The notes under the pieces: generated by a model
Databases searched by the model: none
The model's input: the letters and a program-made list of their open reading frames with translations, nothing else
Told to the model about the DNA's origin: nothing
NCBI RefSeq assembly: GCF_002776525.5
Contig: NC_045434.1
Location: forward strand, 111,221,081 to 111,285,080
Reading direction: 5' to 3'
Source: Piliocolobus tephrosceles
Lineage: Eukaryota; Chordata; Mammalia; Primates; Cercopithecidae
Length of the DNA: 64,000 nucleotides
Shown here: positions 34,801 through 43,776 of the stretch, piece after piece
Numbering within the stretch: position 1 is the first letter of the stretch
Layout of the letters: each line of letters begins with the position of its first letter
Program-made: the position numbers and the translations under genes

Positions 34801-37800
34801 TTTATGAAATTCCATCCCTTTTTCCATCTTGGAACCCAGTGCCTTGACTCTGCACTCTCCCTCTTTTCCTCCCACCTTCAGGCTGCCCCTTGCCAGGTCT
34901 GCCGTACTCTGCTTGCCCTCCAAATCCTGGGTTCCTGGGCCTGCTTCTCTTCTCACAGTGTCTGTGCTGTCCAGTCCCATGGCTTCACAGATAAGCCGAA
35001 CCCCCATGCCTCATAGATCTGTGCATTGCCGGTCACACTGAAGACCCGCACACCCAGCTGCCTGCTCAACGTCTCCACTCACTATTTCATGAGCACCTCA
35101 CATCTGCTGTGCCCCAGACTGAACTGTCTTCCCTCAAACCTGCTCTGCCCATGGATCATCCCCATTTCAGCATCATTGGAAGATCCTGGTGCTCAAGACA
35201 AAAACCATCTTTGGCTTTTCCTTTCCCTCAGCTTCTCACATCCACTGCACACACCAAGTCTTGTTGATTCTGGCCCCCAAACCCATGGGAATATGTCCAG
35301 TCCACTTGCCTCCACCTTCACGGTACCACCTTGTCCAAGCCGCCAATGTGTCTAGCCTGGACTCGCACCTTCTGCTGGCCTCCCAGCCTCCATTCCTGCC
35401 CCTGTGGTTTATCCTCCACACAGCAACCAGGTCAGTCTTACAACCTGAGAGTAAGCCACATCCTGTTCATGACAGCTTCCCTCACCCTTAAGATGAAATC
35501 CCACATCTCTAAAACCACACATGATCTGGCTTCTGCCTTCTCTCCTCTCCCTCCTTTACTTCCCATGTTCTGGCCATGCTTACAACCCTTTGGGTCCCTG
35601 AATGTGCACTTTCCTGTTTGTTTACCTTAGGGCTTTGTGCATAGCTTTTCCTGTTCCAGAATGTTCTTCTAGCCTTGCCACTTTCAACTCTTACTCATCT
35701 TTGGAGCTCAAATCAATATTTGCTTTCTCAGAAGCCTTCCTTGTCTCTGCCTCCCCAATTCCATGGAAGTCTGAGTTCCCTGTTGCTCTCCCTGAGCCCT
35801 TCACGGTTCTTGTTCCCAGCTCACTCCTCCACCTCCTTCGGGTCATCTCATTCCTGGTTTACTCTTCTCCAATGCTGTTATTGCCATGCTACATATTGTA
35901 TATTTTACATACATATTTTGTTAACTGTCTCACCACCACTACCACCACCCCCAAATGTAAGTTCCAGGAATGTGGGGATTTTTGTCTGTTTTGATCACAG
36001 TTGTTTCCTGGTGTCTAGAACAGTATCTGGTACACAAGAGACACACAAAAACTGCTTGCTGTTGGAATGAACAGTCCTTATAGTTTGTAATTCTATTGAC
36101 TGGTGCCATGGTTGGTTTAACAGCTGCCGAGCTCACTTGACTATAAGCTGCATGGGGTGGGACCATGTATTTGTTGCTCATGATGACATCGTCAGGGCCC
36201 AGCATGATCCCTCGTGCCTCCTGCCTGGTAAAGGTTGGTGGGATGACAAATAAATGAGAGTGAGCAAGCAACGGCGTGAGGCGAGGTGAGCGAACGTCCT
36301 CTGTGCCTGTGGACCAAGCGGCGCCTCTGTGGCCGCCCTCTGCCCTCACTCAGTGCTCCCGGCCTCAGGGCTTCCTACCTTGTCGTGCTCTTCATAATCC
36401 TTGGTGAAGCAGCTCTTCAGCCTCAAAGAGAGTTCCTGCAGCTGCACAATGGCGATGGCATTGGGAGTGTTGTCTCTGAAGCGCATGGTGTCCTCCATTA
36501 TGTCTTGTACCAGGAGAAATGCCTTCTTAAGGTAGCACACCGGATCTTTCTGAAAAAACAGGAACCTGGGGCTTATAGCCTGGCCACTGTGGCCTGGGAA
36601 CCCCCAACCCCAGGCAGATGGAGGGTTACAGCTTGCTCTCCGCCTTCCCCCAGGGGAGGGACCACATCATGCCAGCAACGAGGAGAAAGCTGCCCTCAGC
36701 TTGCCTGTCTTTCTCTTTGGGATCTAGCACTACTGGAGACTGGGTTAGAGTGAAGGAAATGTGGATTCTGATTAGAGAGTTCTCTGGGTTTCTGGAAAAT
36801 GAGGTTTTAATCAGGATGGATGTACATAGGGAAGGTGGGCTCCAGGAAGCCTCCCCCTGCCTTTCTTCCTGTCTTCCTCTTGGCTTGCTTTCACAAAAAT
36901 CTTTTACCATATGGCTCTTTCAAATCCTCCAGGATATGGGGGGGGCGGGGCGGCGGTGAAGACTATCTCATGGTACAAAGGATAACCTCTGTGTTTTGTC
37001 TCCCTAAAGAGATGGTGGTTGCCTTGAAGACCCACTCTGCTTTAGCTCCCTACCCCCAGCATCTAGTCCAGTAGGTTCCTAGCAAATGCTACTTCAGGCA
37101 TAAGTGCTAGAGCAAGCGAGTGAGTGAATAAAATACTGAGGCTGTTCTTTGGACCATGAGGTGGTCACCAGTACTAACAGAGGTGCATATGGGTCTGGTG
37201 TGTGGAAGCTCAGAGACAGGGGCAACTTCTGGATATCATGGTAGTTTTGCATGAGGCATAAAGATGAACAGATGTGGAATAGTGACTGGGGGGGCAGGTG
37301 GAAAGGCATGACTGTCATTGGGAAGAGCTTGTGCAAAGATGGGAGGCAGGAAGGAGCAGGGAATGGGGAGGCGGTGTACAGGTTTATGTGGTGGAGAATG
37401 GCTAGACCTGGTGTAACCCAGGCTAGACAACCTTGGCTTTCTTCTGGAGTGATGGGGCCCCCAATGGTTTTGGGAGAGTGAGGTAATGGCAGCAGGTTGG
37501 CGTTTCAGAAAATTCCCCCTAGTGGTAAGATGAAGAGTGAACTAGAAGCAGGGAGACCAGTTAGGAGGCTCCTGAAATTGTCCAAGCAACTGATTGAGGG
37601 GTGAAGGTAGGGATGGAGGAGACAGAACCCAGAGATGCTGAGAGGCAGAACCAGCAGCACTTGGTGGCTTGCTGGGTGTGGGGCAAGTCCAGGAAGGGCT
37701 GGACTGCCTCCCTGCCTGCTGGTTGGCCTAGTGAAGAGAAGTGACATCCTTAAGCGAAGCATGTGACCTGGAAGAAGTATTGATTTGCCTCAAGCCCTAC

Positions 37801-40800
37801 AGCCAACCTTCCTGGATTCAAATCAGGCCTCTACCACCTACTAGCTATGCTCCTTTCACCTCTCTGTGGATAATAAACAGTATTTGTGTACCACATAGTG
37901 GTACTGTCAGAACTAAATTAGCAAAGCGCTTGGTACCTAGTGAGCGTTTGTTATATATCAAGCCAGGAGAAGGGAATGGCAGGGGACTTGAGCCCTGGAT
38001 GCTGGCACCCCAGAGTTGAGCACCCATGGATCCTTACACTCTCAACCTTTCCAGCTCTAGGCATTCTGCTGCCTTCATGCTCCCATACACACACCACCCT
38101 GGGAGTTGCATGCAGACTAGTGCATGGATTTTGTAAACAGCCATCACTCACCAACTGTTCCTGGTCTACAAACTCAAAGGTAATTTGGCACGAGGTCTCC
38201 ATCTGACTGTCAATCTGTAAGAGAGAGCAGGCCAATGATTGCACGGTAACCTACAGCTCAACTCAGCCTTCTTCAGAACGGGGACCTTAGCTTCTGAATG
38301 GATTGGGGTTTAAACTTCATCCCTGCCAACCACATGTGGAAAGACAGAGTCAAGTCTAGGAGAAGATCAGTGCCTTCCATATGCCCAGGGGAAGGCTGTA
38401 GAAGAACAACAAGTCTTTTCCTTCCATCTGCCACCCCAGGAAATCTGACAAATGCCCATTTGTTTTAAGAAAGAAATGTCTATAGGAGAATATAGGATAT
38501 AATCTTCCCTGGGAGGTAGTGAGCACCCTGTCATGGCAGGAATTCAAGCAGAGGCTGGACAAGCTCTGGGGACTGAACATCTGTAGGCATTGGAGCGGGA
38601 TGCCCTTAAAGTCCTCTTTAGCCCGAGAGCAGCAGTTCTGGGTTTTAAGCCTCAGAGAATGCTGGGGCTCTTGGTCTACCTTGGATTGCTACAGCAACTA
38701 CATGCAGGAGAAGTAGTGCTAGGGCAAAAGAGGCGGAAGGCACAGCCCACAGGCCCCAGGCTCAGGGCCCTGGAGCTGGCCTTAGCCAGTGATGCCCCAC
38801 CCTGCCTAGCTGGCCAGAGGGATGGTAAATTCCCACTGAGCAGGACGGCAGCCATGACAGCAACCTGATTCTGCCTGGCTGGACCACGTACGGGCCTGAT
38901 TAGAATGAGATACGGGCTCCTTCATGGCCTCGATGAGCAGGCCATCCCAGCCTCAGGGTATGGGCAAGAGCCAGGGAAGTGAGGGTGGAAGGCTGGGAGT
39001 TAAGTGAGCACTTCCCCTCCAAATCTGGGTGGGGCTCTGATGCCAGACTGGCGCCACACATGGGAGTCCAGGAGCTAGACGCAACATCTGGACACAGCAG
39101 GCTGCCTGGGCTAGCTTCCCAGAGGAGGCATCCCACCGAGGGACAGCAGACCTCAGAAGCCTTTTCAGAATCAGTGGTTGATATTCCTGGGCAATCACTA
39201 ACCCAGGCAAGCAGCTGGAAGCCCACCCCATCCACTGCCTGCAGGGGAGTCAGAGAGGGCTTCAGAGCTGGGGAGACCAGAGGTCCTAACTTTGGGAAGG
39301 CTAGTGAAGGATATCACTGGTGGAGCTAGTGGGAACCACAAGCAATGTCCTGCACTGCCCTATTTTCCTGCCTGCAACTGCTCTCTTTGACCTGCTCCCT
39401 GGCTCCTGCCTCCATTTCCCCAGTGGGGAGAAGGTAGAATACAGCATGGCCACACACTCACCAGCCGCTGCAGAGACTGCAGGTGTCCACTCCCAATCAT
39501 GTGGCTACAGTACTCCGACACCTCCTCGGTGATACTCCTGCTCGCCAGGAGACAGACCAACAACAGCAGGGAGCCCAGCCATGTCTGTGACAGAGAGGGT
39601 GTCATTTCTCCCCAGCCCTCACTCTCCCCAGTTATCCCCATGCCCTGCTCACAGCGGAAAAACAAAGGCCTCAAACCTACAATGCTACAGGCTCTGCCCC
39701 TTACCTCAGGATACAGCATCCCTCAAATACAGCTTTTCCAGGATTTCTAGCAGCCACAGCACAACCTTGTTCTACCATGAAAACAACCCAAATGTCACCT
39801 ACAAGAAGCCTTCCCAGATTAAGCCAAACCTAACTACACATTGAACTAATAGTGACACAGATGGTGTGCCTACCAGTCTAAATTTTAATGACACAGGAAA
39901 CTCGAGGGCAGGACTTGCATCTACCCATTTTTTCTGTCTCTGCAACATCAACACTGAGCCAAGCACTTTTTGAACTGCCCTCAAGTTCATGTTCATGCAC
40001 TGGCTTTCAGATGGCAAGCCAGAGACAGCTCCCCTGGGCCCAGCACTTCCTCCCACCTGGTTCAATGCAGATCTGGCTCTGCCACTGGAAAGACTGCACG
40101 ATCAAACTCAGTTTCACTGGAACTCATCCCTTGCCGAGACCTCTTGGAGCCCTGGGTGTGTGTTTCAAAAGGAGTCCAACTGATTAATCAGAGGCCCCAC
40201 TGCCAGTAATGGGCCATCTCTTGCCTGCCACCTGCCTATTTGAGCACCATCAGGCTTTGCCTCCAGCCAGCCACCTCTTATCATGGCAGGGAAGTTTTCT
40301 GAGACCCCCTCTTCTCTCCCAGCACCCACCTCGCCCAGTAGCTGCTCAGCACCAGAGTGATGGGACTGGCTCCTGACGCCCTGTCTTTCCTCTTCCTTCC
40401 TCTCTTCCTTCTCTTCACTGAGGTCTCCTCATCCCTACCCTTGGCTCTAGGTCTCTCCTTCTTCAGCCAAAAGCAGAGGGACTCTTGGGCTTTCTTTCTC
40501 CAGCTTGAGGTCACCTCCTGAGAGCTCCTAAGCCTCCTGGCAGCTGATGCCCCCAGATTCAGGGAAATGCTGGCAGGGTAGGGTGAGGGTTGACACTATC
40601 CTGGACTCTGGGTTTTGCCTCAGTAATCCAGATGTTGAGACAAATACTGCAAATAAGTTGCTCACTGGAAAAACACAAGCAGGCTATGAAACAGCCCACA
40701 ACAATGTGCTAATCTACATATCACCAAAAGCCCAAATGCTTGCCAGCCCTTATGGGGAGGAGAAGGCAGCTCTGGCTGGGTGACCAGGGAGACTGCAGAG

Positions 40801-43227
40801 AGGAGGGACCTCAGCGAAGCCTTGAAAGATGGGGAGAAGCTGATGGCAGGAGAGGGGTGGGAGGCATGGAAGGGAGAGGCAGAGGATAGTTTAATACCAC
40901 TCAGCACAGGGACGGTGAGGGTCCTGGCCGATCTGAGGGAGGGAAAGTGTGGAAGAGGGGGCCTTGGAAGCACGTGTGTGGCCGATGAGGAAGGTGCCCA
41001 CGAGGGAGGGCACACACTCAGCGCACATGACGACAGTCATGGGGTTGGGGGGACTTCAGGCTCTGTTGGGGAGGTTGCCCTGGGTGGGAACAATAGCCCA
41101 GGTTCTCAGGAACCTCAGGTTCAGGAATGATTGGAGGGAACTGGGCCACTAGACGGTGTATCTACCCCAGGCTGGCTGCCACTCAAGGTCTGGAGTGAAT
41201 GGTGCATATTGAAAGGGACCGCTCAGGACGACAACCTCCCTGGAGGAGAGCAAGGTGGGAGCAATGCTTAACCCCAAGGGCTGTGTGGCTTTGGTGATAT
41301 TTCAGGCGTCAGTGTGGGGAGAGTGCAGCCACCACATGAGAGGCTGACTTCGAAGGGGCCAAAGGGGATACTCCTGGACCTGGGGCCTCCATTCTGCCTC
41401 AGGAGGATCTGGACAGACAGTGGGGGGTTAACACTCTGGCTTGTATCTGGCTGGGCAGGCTCTCCTCTGACTGCCTCTTCCTCCCACCCCCAGCCCTGGC
41501 TTCTGCCTGGGGAGCAGCCCTCAGAAGGAATCTTTGCTGCAGGCTCAGAGATGCTAGGACACCTCCGTCCAGCTGTCCAGCCTCCTGTGCCACCTATCCT
41601 ATTCCATTTCATCTTCCCCCTCAACAAGGCCTCTGGAGAGACCTGGCAGAACCGGGCCCTTGGATTTCCCCTGTCTAAACACAGCCCCCCTGTCTTCCTC
41701 TTCTTTCCTCATGGTCTCCCCCTCAGCCCTGAAGCTTTGCTTTGCTGCCTATGGCTAACCCTTCTCCCTTCCCCTCTCAACCCTATCTCCTCTCTCTCAG
41801 CGGGGCACTTTCTTTCTGTGGACCCATTCTTCCCTTTCTCTCTCACCTCACCTGCAACCCTGTCTTCTCTACCCCCAAATAATTTTCTGCTCTTTCCCCC
41901 CCAGGTTTCCCCTCTCATTTTCTTCTAGGACTCCTTAGAAGCAAACCCATTATGAGCCCGCTGACTGGTCATGAACAGTGCCACCCTCACTTTCTTTTTT
42001 CTTTTTTTTTTTTTTTTTTGAGACAGAGTCTCGCTCTGTCACCCAGGCTGGAGTGCAGTGGCACCATCTCCGCTCACTGCAAGCTCCGCCTCCCAGGTTC
42101 ACGCCATTCTCCTGCCTCAGCCTCCCGAGTAGCTGGGACTACAGGCGCCCGCCACCACGCCCGGCTAGTTTTTTGTCTTTTTTTAGTAGAAACGGGGTTT
42201 CACCAGGTTAGCCAGGATGGTCTCGATCTCCTGACCTCGTGATCCACCCGTCTCGGCCTCCCAAAGTGCTGGGATTACAGGCTTGAGCCACCGCGCCCGG
42301 CGCCACCCTCACTTTCTATGGCTGCATCTGCTACTGCCACAGTTGGGGCAGGGCATCCCCTGCACAGTCAGGAGCAGACCCTGCCCCTGGACACAGCTCT
42401 GCAACACCAAACTCTCTTTCCATTTTCCTCAAGCACTGCAAACCACCATAAACCACCACAAAGCCCAGAATCTCCCCAACCGATGAAACCAGAATTTGCA
42501 AGGAAAAGAGATTCTGAGCTAGCCCCAAGCAGCCCCAGCGAGGGGCTGTTTGTCGGCTGTTGCCGTTCCCCCACCCCACGACTCCCGCCCCCACCACCCC
42601 CCAAACAGCCACCCAAGTCCTCCGCAGCTCCTGCCTGTGGGCTGGAACAAGCAGTGGCTTGCTCCTCTCGGCCCCCCTGCCAGCAAGGCCCTGGCGTTCT
42701 ATAAGCTGGTTGACCCCCTGAACTTTCCCTGCCCAGAAGCGCCCATTCCCCTGCAGGGCCTTGGAAGCATGTGTGTGGCCGATGAGGAAGGTGCCCACGG
42801 GGGAGGGCACACACTCAGCGCACAGCCACTCTGCCCGTACCTTGGTGGTGGCGGGTACGGAGAGAGGCAGGGCACCCTGGTTGAGCGGGGGCTCGTGCCT
42901 GCAGGTGGCTCAGTGTTCCCCTCCGTGCAATGGGGTGAGCAGCCCTCCGTTTCCCAGGGAAGCCTGGCAGTCCGGGTGCAGCTACAGGGCCGCCACGGGC
43001 CTCCGCCCTGGCGCCAGGGGCCCAGTCCGTGCGCAAAGGCGGTTGGTCCGCGGCGGGAACGCCGGGCCAGTGCAGCCTGCGCGCCCAGGCTGTCGGCTCC
43101 GACTGGCAGCTCCTGGCCGCCTGGCCGCCTGGCCGCCGAGCCCCCGCCCCAGCCCTGTCGCGGGCCCCACGCCGCGGCCGCCGCTTACCGTGGGAGGGCA
43201 GCGCCCGGCGGCGCCCGGCGCGGTCAT
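28847..43227 (-). CDS. CSF1: CSF1, macrophage colony-stimulating factor 1 precursor (8 coding exons)
   Basis: CSF1 is the secreted or membrane-anchored homodimeric cytokine that binds the CSF1R receptor tyrosine kinase and drives survival and differentiation of monocytes, macrophages and osteoclasts. Eight exons join in frame to 555 codons; human has 554 as I recall. Residues 1-32 are the signal peptide with core LGSLLLLVCLLA; the mature chain starts EEVSEYC. The four-helix cytokine domain (about 33-181) keeps all seven expected cysteines (39, 63, 80, 122, 134, 171, 178), including interchain Cys63; Cys189 and Cys191 follow in exon 6. N-glycosylation sequons lie at 154 and 172. A Ser-Gly chondroitin-sulfate site in acidic context is at 309. 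The transmembrane helix is about 497-518, followed by five arginines and a short tail ending VELPV. Differences from remembered human sequence cluster in residues 218-525. Start context is weak (C at -3, A at +4), with no upstream ATG in the 5' UTR. The identification is secure. Confidence 0.98.
28893..29207 (-). other. CSF1: CSF1 intron 7
   Basis: 315 bp between the two tail exons. Nothing else recognised. Confidence 0.9.
29208..29260 (-). CDS. CSF1: CSF1 coding exon 7 (cytoplasmic tail, part 1)
   Basis: 53 nt, phase 0 to 2. Acceptor TCCTCAG precedes AGCCGTCAAG; donor GTGAGA follows GGCAG. It encodes SRQEPQRADSPLEQPEG plus two bases of Ser; human begins SHQEPQ as I recall, so His525 is Arg here. 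Cytoplasmic tail of the membrane precursor. Confidence 0.96.
29261..29846 (-). other. CSF1: CSF1 intron 6
   Basis: 586 bp, unique-looking, pyrimidine-rich on the plus strand. No repeat recognised. Confidence 0.9.
29847..30871 (-). CDS. CSF1: CSF1 coding exon 6 (residues 182-523): stalk, glycosaminoglycan site, transmembrane helix
   Basis: 1025 nt, phase 1 to 0. Acceptor GGTTCTTTCAG; donor GTGAGC. It encodes a Pro/Ser/Thr-rich spacer that is cleaved to release the secreted form, Cys189 and Cys191 (CNC), a Ser309-Gly site in EEASGEASE, and the transmembrane segment beginning HLLVPSVILVLL. It ends FYRRRRR; human has FYRWRRR as I recall, so Trp520 is Arg and the stop-transfer run is five Arg. 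Most substitutions relative to human fall here, as expected for a loosely constrained spacer. Reading past the donor adds only intron codons. Confidence 0.97.
29978..30325 (-). other. CSF1: Alternative intron inside CSF1 exon 6 (intermediate isoform)
   Basis: A GT donor at 30325-30324 (context CTG|GTACCG) and an AG acceptor at 29979-29978 (ACACAG|GCCATG) bound 348 nt, exactly 116 codons. Removing it keeps frame and deletes residues 365-480, matching the known human 438-residue isoform; here it would give 439 residues. The sites are seen directly; their use is inferred from human. Confidence 0.8.
29978..30871 (-). other. CSF1: Exon 6 segment skipped in short membrane-bound CSF1 isoform
   Basis: Splicing exon 5 directly to the internal acceptor leaves a 131-nt exon (29847-29977) and removes 894 nt (298 codons, residues 182-479) in frame, recreating a Gly codon at the junction. 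This equals the human 256-residue form that lacks the proteolytic-cleavage and chondroitin-sulfate segments and stays at the cell surface. It would be 257 residues here. Inferred from conserved sites. Confidence 0.82.
30872..32042 (-). other. CSF1: CSF1 intron 5
   Basis: 1171 bp, apparently unique sequence with a short (CACAGC)n-like run near 31288-31312. No repeat family recognised. Confidence 0.9.
32043..32190 (-). CDS. CSF1: CSF1 coding exon 5 (residues 133-181 plus 1 nt)
   Basis: 148 nt, phase 0 to 1. Acceptor CTCCTTCCAG precedes GCCTGC; donor GTAAGC follows CAAG. It encodes the last cytokine helix with Cys134, Cys171 and Cys178 and both N-glycosylation sequons (NET at 154, NNS at 172). 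The end reads AECSGQ, where human has AECSSQ as I recall: Ser180Gly, the only change I see in the receptor-binding domain. The phase-1 end allows splicing to either of two acceptors in exon 6. Confidence 0.97.
33413..33646 (+). mobile_element. Alu, 3' truncated
   Basis: GGCCAGGCACGGTGGCTCATG through GCAGTGAGCTGAGATGG, then breaks off before the final 'ACTCCAGCCTGGG' block. Confidence 0.92.
33654..33711 (-). mobile_element. Alu 3'-end scrap with a hairpin at the junction
   Basis: AGTTGGGCA (33654-33662) and TGCCCAACT (33673-33681) form a perfect 9-bp stem. They are followed by poly-T and AGATGGAGTCTCACTCTG, the first 30 bp of an inverted Alu only. Confidence 0.75.
33860..34290. mobile_element. 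MER5-like hAT element split by an Alu (probable)
   Basis: AAGATGCAGATTCCTGGGGTC before and CAGACTCTCTAGGGGTG...CAAGTGATTCTTAGGAATC after the Alu are typical MER5-type segments. Confidence 0.55.
33902..34164 (-). mobile_element. Alu, partly deleted
   Basis: Poly-T, then AGATGGAGTTTTGATCTCGG, which skips about 30 bp of the usual right arm; ends GTGCCTGGCC. Confidence 0.92.
34314..34616 (+). mobile_element. AluJ-like
   Basis: GGCCAGGCACAGTAACTCAC to GTCTCAAAACAACAACG; many CpG decays. Confidence 0.9.
34620..36075 (+). mobile_element. Long L2 LINE copy in CSF1 intron 4
   Basis: About 1.4 kb following the L2 body: CTCATGCCTCATAGATCTG, GACTGAACTGTCTTCCCTC, TCTTGTTGATTCTGGCCC, AAGATGAAATCCCACATC, ATGATCTGGCTTCTGCC, to CTGGTGTCTAGAACAGTATC. 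Reverse-transcriptase frame broken. Confidence 0.8.
36379..36549 (-). CDS. CSF1: CSF1 coding exon 4 (residues 76-132)
   Basis: 171 nt, phase 0 to 0. Acceptor TTTTTTCAG precedes AAAGATCCG; donor GTAGGA follows AAG. It begins KDPVCYLKKAFLLVQDIMED and ends FTKDYEEHDK, central helices of the cytokine with Cys80 and Cys122. The codon before Cys80 is GTG (Val), not a start. Confidence 0.97.
36550..38151 (-). other. CSF1: CSF1 intron 3
   Basis: 1602 bp. Contains a MIR-like copy at about 37750-37960; the remainder shows no recognisable element. Confidence 0.9.
37750..37960 (+). mobile_element. MIR-like fragment in CSF1 intron 3
   Basis: CCTGGATTCAAATCAGGCCTC, CCACCTACTAGCTATG and CAAAGCGCTTGGTACCTAG follow MIR order. 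Confidence 0.7.
38152..38214 (-). CDS. CSF1: CSF1 coding exon 3 (residues 55-75)
   Basis: 63 nt, phase 0 to 0. Acceptor CTTACAG precedes ATTGAC; donor GTGAGT follows TTG. It encodes IDSQMETSCQITFEFVDQEQL, with Cys63, the residue that forms the interchain disulfide of the homodimer. No difference from remembered human sequence. Confidence 0.97.
38215..39461 (-). other. CSF1: CSF1 intron 2
   Basis: 1247 bp. Holds an L3/CR1-like fragment around 38500-38620 and otherwise nothing recognisable. Confidence 0.9.
38500..38620 (+). mobile_element. CR1/L3-like fragment in CSF1 intron 2
   Basis: GGGAGGTAGTGAGCACCCTGT and TTCAAGCAGAGGCTGGACAA match the conserved CR1/L3 3' block. Confidence 0.55.
39462..39584 (-). 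CDS. CSF1: CSF1 coding exon 2 (residues 14-54)
   Basis: 123 nt, phase 0 to 0. Acceptor CTGTCACAG precedes ACATGG; donor GTGAGT follows CTG. It encodes the hydrophobic signal-peptide core, the cleavage region and the first part of the cytokine (EEVSEYCSHMIGSGHLQ), including Cys39, which pairs with Cys122 in the known fold. The residues match human CSF1 exactly as I recall it. Confidence 0.97.
40960..41027. repeat. 68-bp duplicate, copy A (CSF1 intron 1)
   Basis: Begins GGCCTTGGAAGCACGTGTG and ends ACACACTCAGCGCACA. It is the same as 42757-42824 except for two substitutions, with no gaps. Not part of an Alu, L1 or other family I know. Confidence 0.9.
41996..42301 (-). mobile_element. AluY, full length, CSF1 intron 1
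   Basis: Poly-T start, AluY-type positions (ACGCCATTCTCC, GCTAGTTTTTTGT, GACCTCGTGATCC). Flanked by a perfect 16-bp target-site duplication, GCCACCCTCACTTTCT at 41980-41995 and 42302-42317. The GGCTTGAGCCACCG end is one I associate with Old World monkey AluYR copies. It lies in the same orientation as CSF1. Confidence 0.92.
42757..42824. repeat. 68-bp duplicate, copy B (CSF1 intron 1)
   Basis: Direct repeat of copy A, 1797 bp away, 66 of 68 bases identical (C/T at position 14, A/G at position 44). Flanks differ beyond about one base at each end, so the event copied a short discrete block. Confidence 0.9.
43189..43227 (-). CDS. CSF1: CSF1 coding exon 1 (residues 1-13)
   Basis: Coding part of exon 1, MTAPGAAGRCPPT, 39 nt ending in phase 0 on ACG followed by a GTAAGC donor (GT at 43188-43187). 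It supplies the first part of the signal peptide. The 5' UTR continues upstream to about 43405-43416. The UTR is GC-rich, has a partly degraded GCGA tetranucleotide run and contains no ATG, so scanning should reach this start despite its poor Kozak context. Confidence 0.97.
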
Positions 43228-43410
43228 ACGGGCAGCTGGGTCCCGGCCGGGCGCGTCGGCCGCCCTCGCTTACTCGCTCGCTCACTAGCCGCTGCGGAGT
43301 GGGCGCCCCGGCCGAGGGCCGCGCCGCTGTCCCGGGATGCGGAGAGTGGCTCTGGCGCCGAGAGGACCCAGGCAAACTTTCACTTTCCCCGGGCCGAGCC
43401 TCACTGGCCA
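43228..43410 (-). other. CSF1: CSF1 5' UTR (approximate start)
   Basis: About 180 nt between the start codon and the position expected 20-30 nt downstream of the TATA-like box. GC-rich, with GCGA-type repeats around 43265-43290. The cap site is inferred from spacing and from my memory of human CSF1 mRNA, so the upper limit may be off by 10-20 nt. Confidence 0.7.
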
Positions 43411-43423
43411 GCCCTCGGCACAG

Positions 43424-43431
43424 CCTTTTAA
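43424..43431 (-). promoter_or_regulatory. CSF1: TATA-like box of CSF1 promoter
   Basis: TTAAAAGG on the minus strand, about 200 bp upstream of the start codon and 20-30 bp upstream of the expected cap site. Non-consensus but correctly spaced; the surrounding GCTGTGCCGAGGG matches the human gene start as I recall. Confidence 0.65.
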
Positions 43432-43471
43432 GAGAGGACTGTGGGGGCATGTGGTTTATGGGAAATCACCC

Positions 43472-43484
43472 TGGCCAGGCGCCA
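43472..43484. promoter_or_regulatory. NFI/CTF palindrome next to the TG repeat
   Basis: TGGC-N5-GCCA, a full dyad NFI core, lying 1 bp from the alternating AC/TG tract. In human CSF1 an NFI site beside a Z-DNA-forming TG repeat recruits BRG1/BAF remodelling, by published work as I recall it. The match here is seen in the sequence; function is inferred. Confidence 0.7.
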
Positions 43485-43485
43485 G

Positions 43486-43537
43486 ACACACACATACACA
43501 CACACACACACACGCGCACTGACACAGACACACACAC
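43486..43537. repeat. Alternating AC/TG repeat (Z-DNA-prone) in CSF1 promoter
   Basis: About 34 bp of nearly pure alternating purine-pyrimidine (one AT step, one CGCG step), then a short interruption and about 18 bp more AC-rich sequence. It lies just upstream of the TATA-like box and NFI palindrome. Alternating AC with CGCG is favourable for left-handed DNA. Confidence 0.9.
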
Positions 43538-43776
43538 TCCAGAGGCCCACTCAGCCGCCTCCCCCGCCTCCCCTCCCCCACCCGCCGGCCAGCCGGCCCC
43601 GCTCGCGCGTCTTCCTAGTCACCCTCTGTCTTCTGCGCTGCACTTCCAAGCCTTCAGCAAAGGAGCGCGGGCTCCACCGCGTCCCCACCCCGCCTTCCCC
43701 GCGCCCTCTGCGGACCGACCCTTTCCTTCCGCGCTCTCCAGACTGATCCGGTGCTAGCGCTCTATGATCGTCCCAA

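Larger units (their letters stand above)
32191..36378 (-). other. CSF1: CSF1 intron 4
   Basis: 4188 bp, the largest intron. It holds a chain of repeats: truncated Alu and Alu tail (33413-33711), a MER5-like element split by an Alu (33860-34290), a third Alu (34314-34616) and a long L2 copy (34620-36075), none in coding register. Confidence 0.9.
39585..43188 (-). other. CSF1: CSF1 intron 1
   Basis: 3604 bp. Contains the tail of the CpG island, two copies of a 68-bp sequence (40960-41027 and 42757-42824), and a young AluY at 41996-42301. The rest is unique-looking, GC-rich sequence. First introns of cytokine genes often hold enhancers, but I see no specific one. Confidence 0.9.

Noticed and set aside
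36346..36540. Possible translation start at the exon 4 residue before Cys80
   Set aside because: The codon is GTG (Val79) in the middle of the CSF1 cytokine domain and is preceded by an in-frame exon start.
42550..43431. 293-codon plus-strand open frame over the CpG island
   Set aside because: Antisense to CSF1 exon 1 in very GC-rich DNA where stops are rare; Pro/Ala/Arg-rich with no domain.
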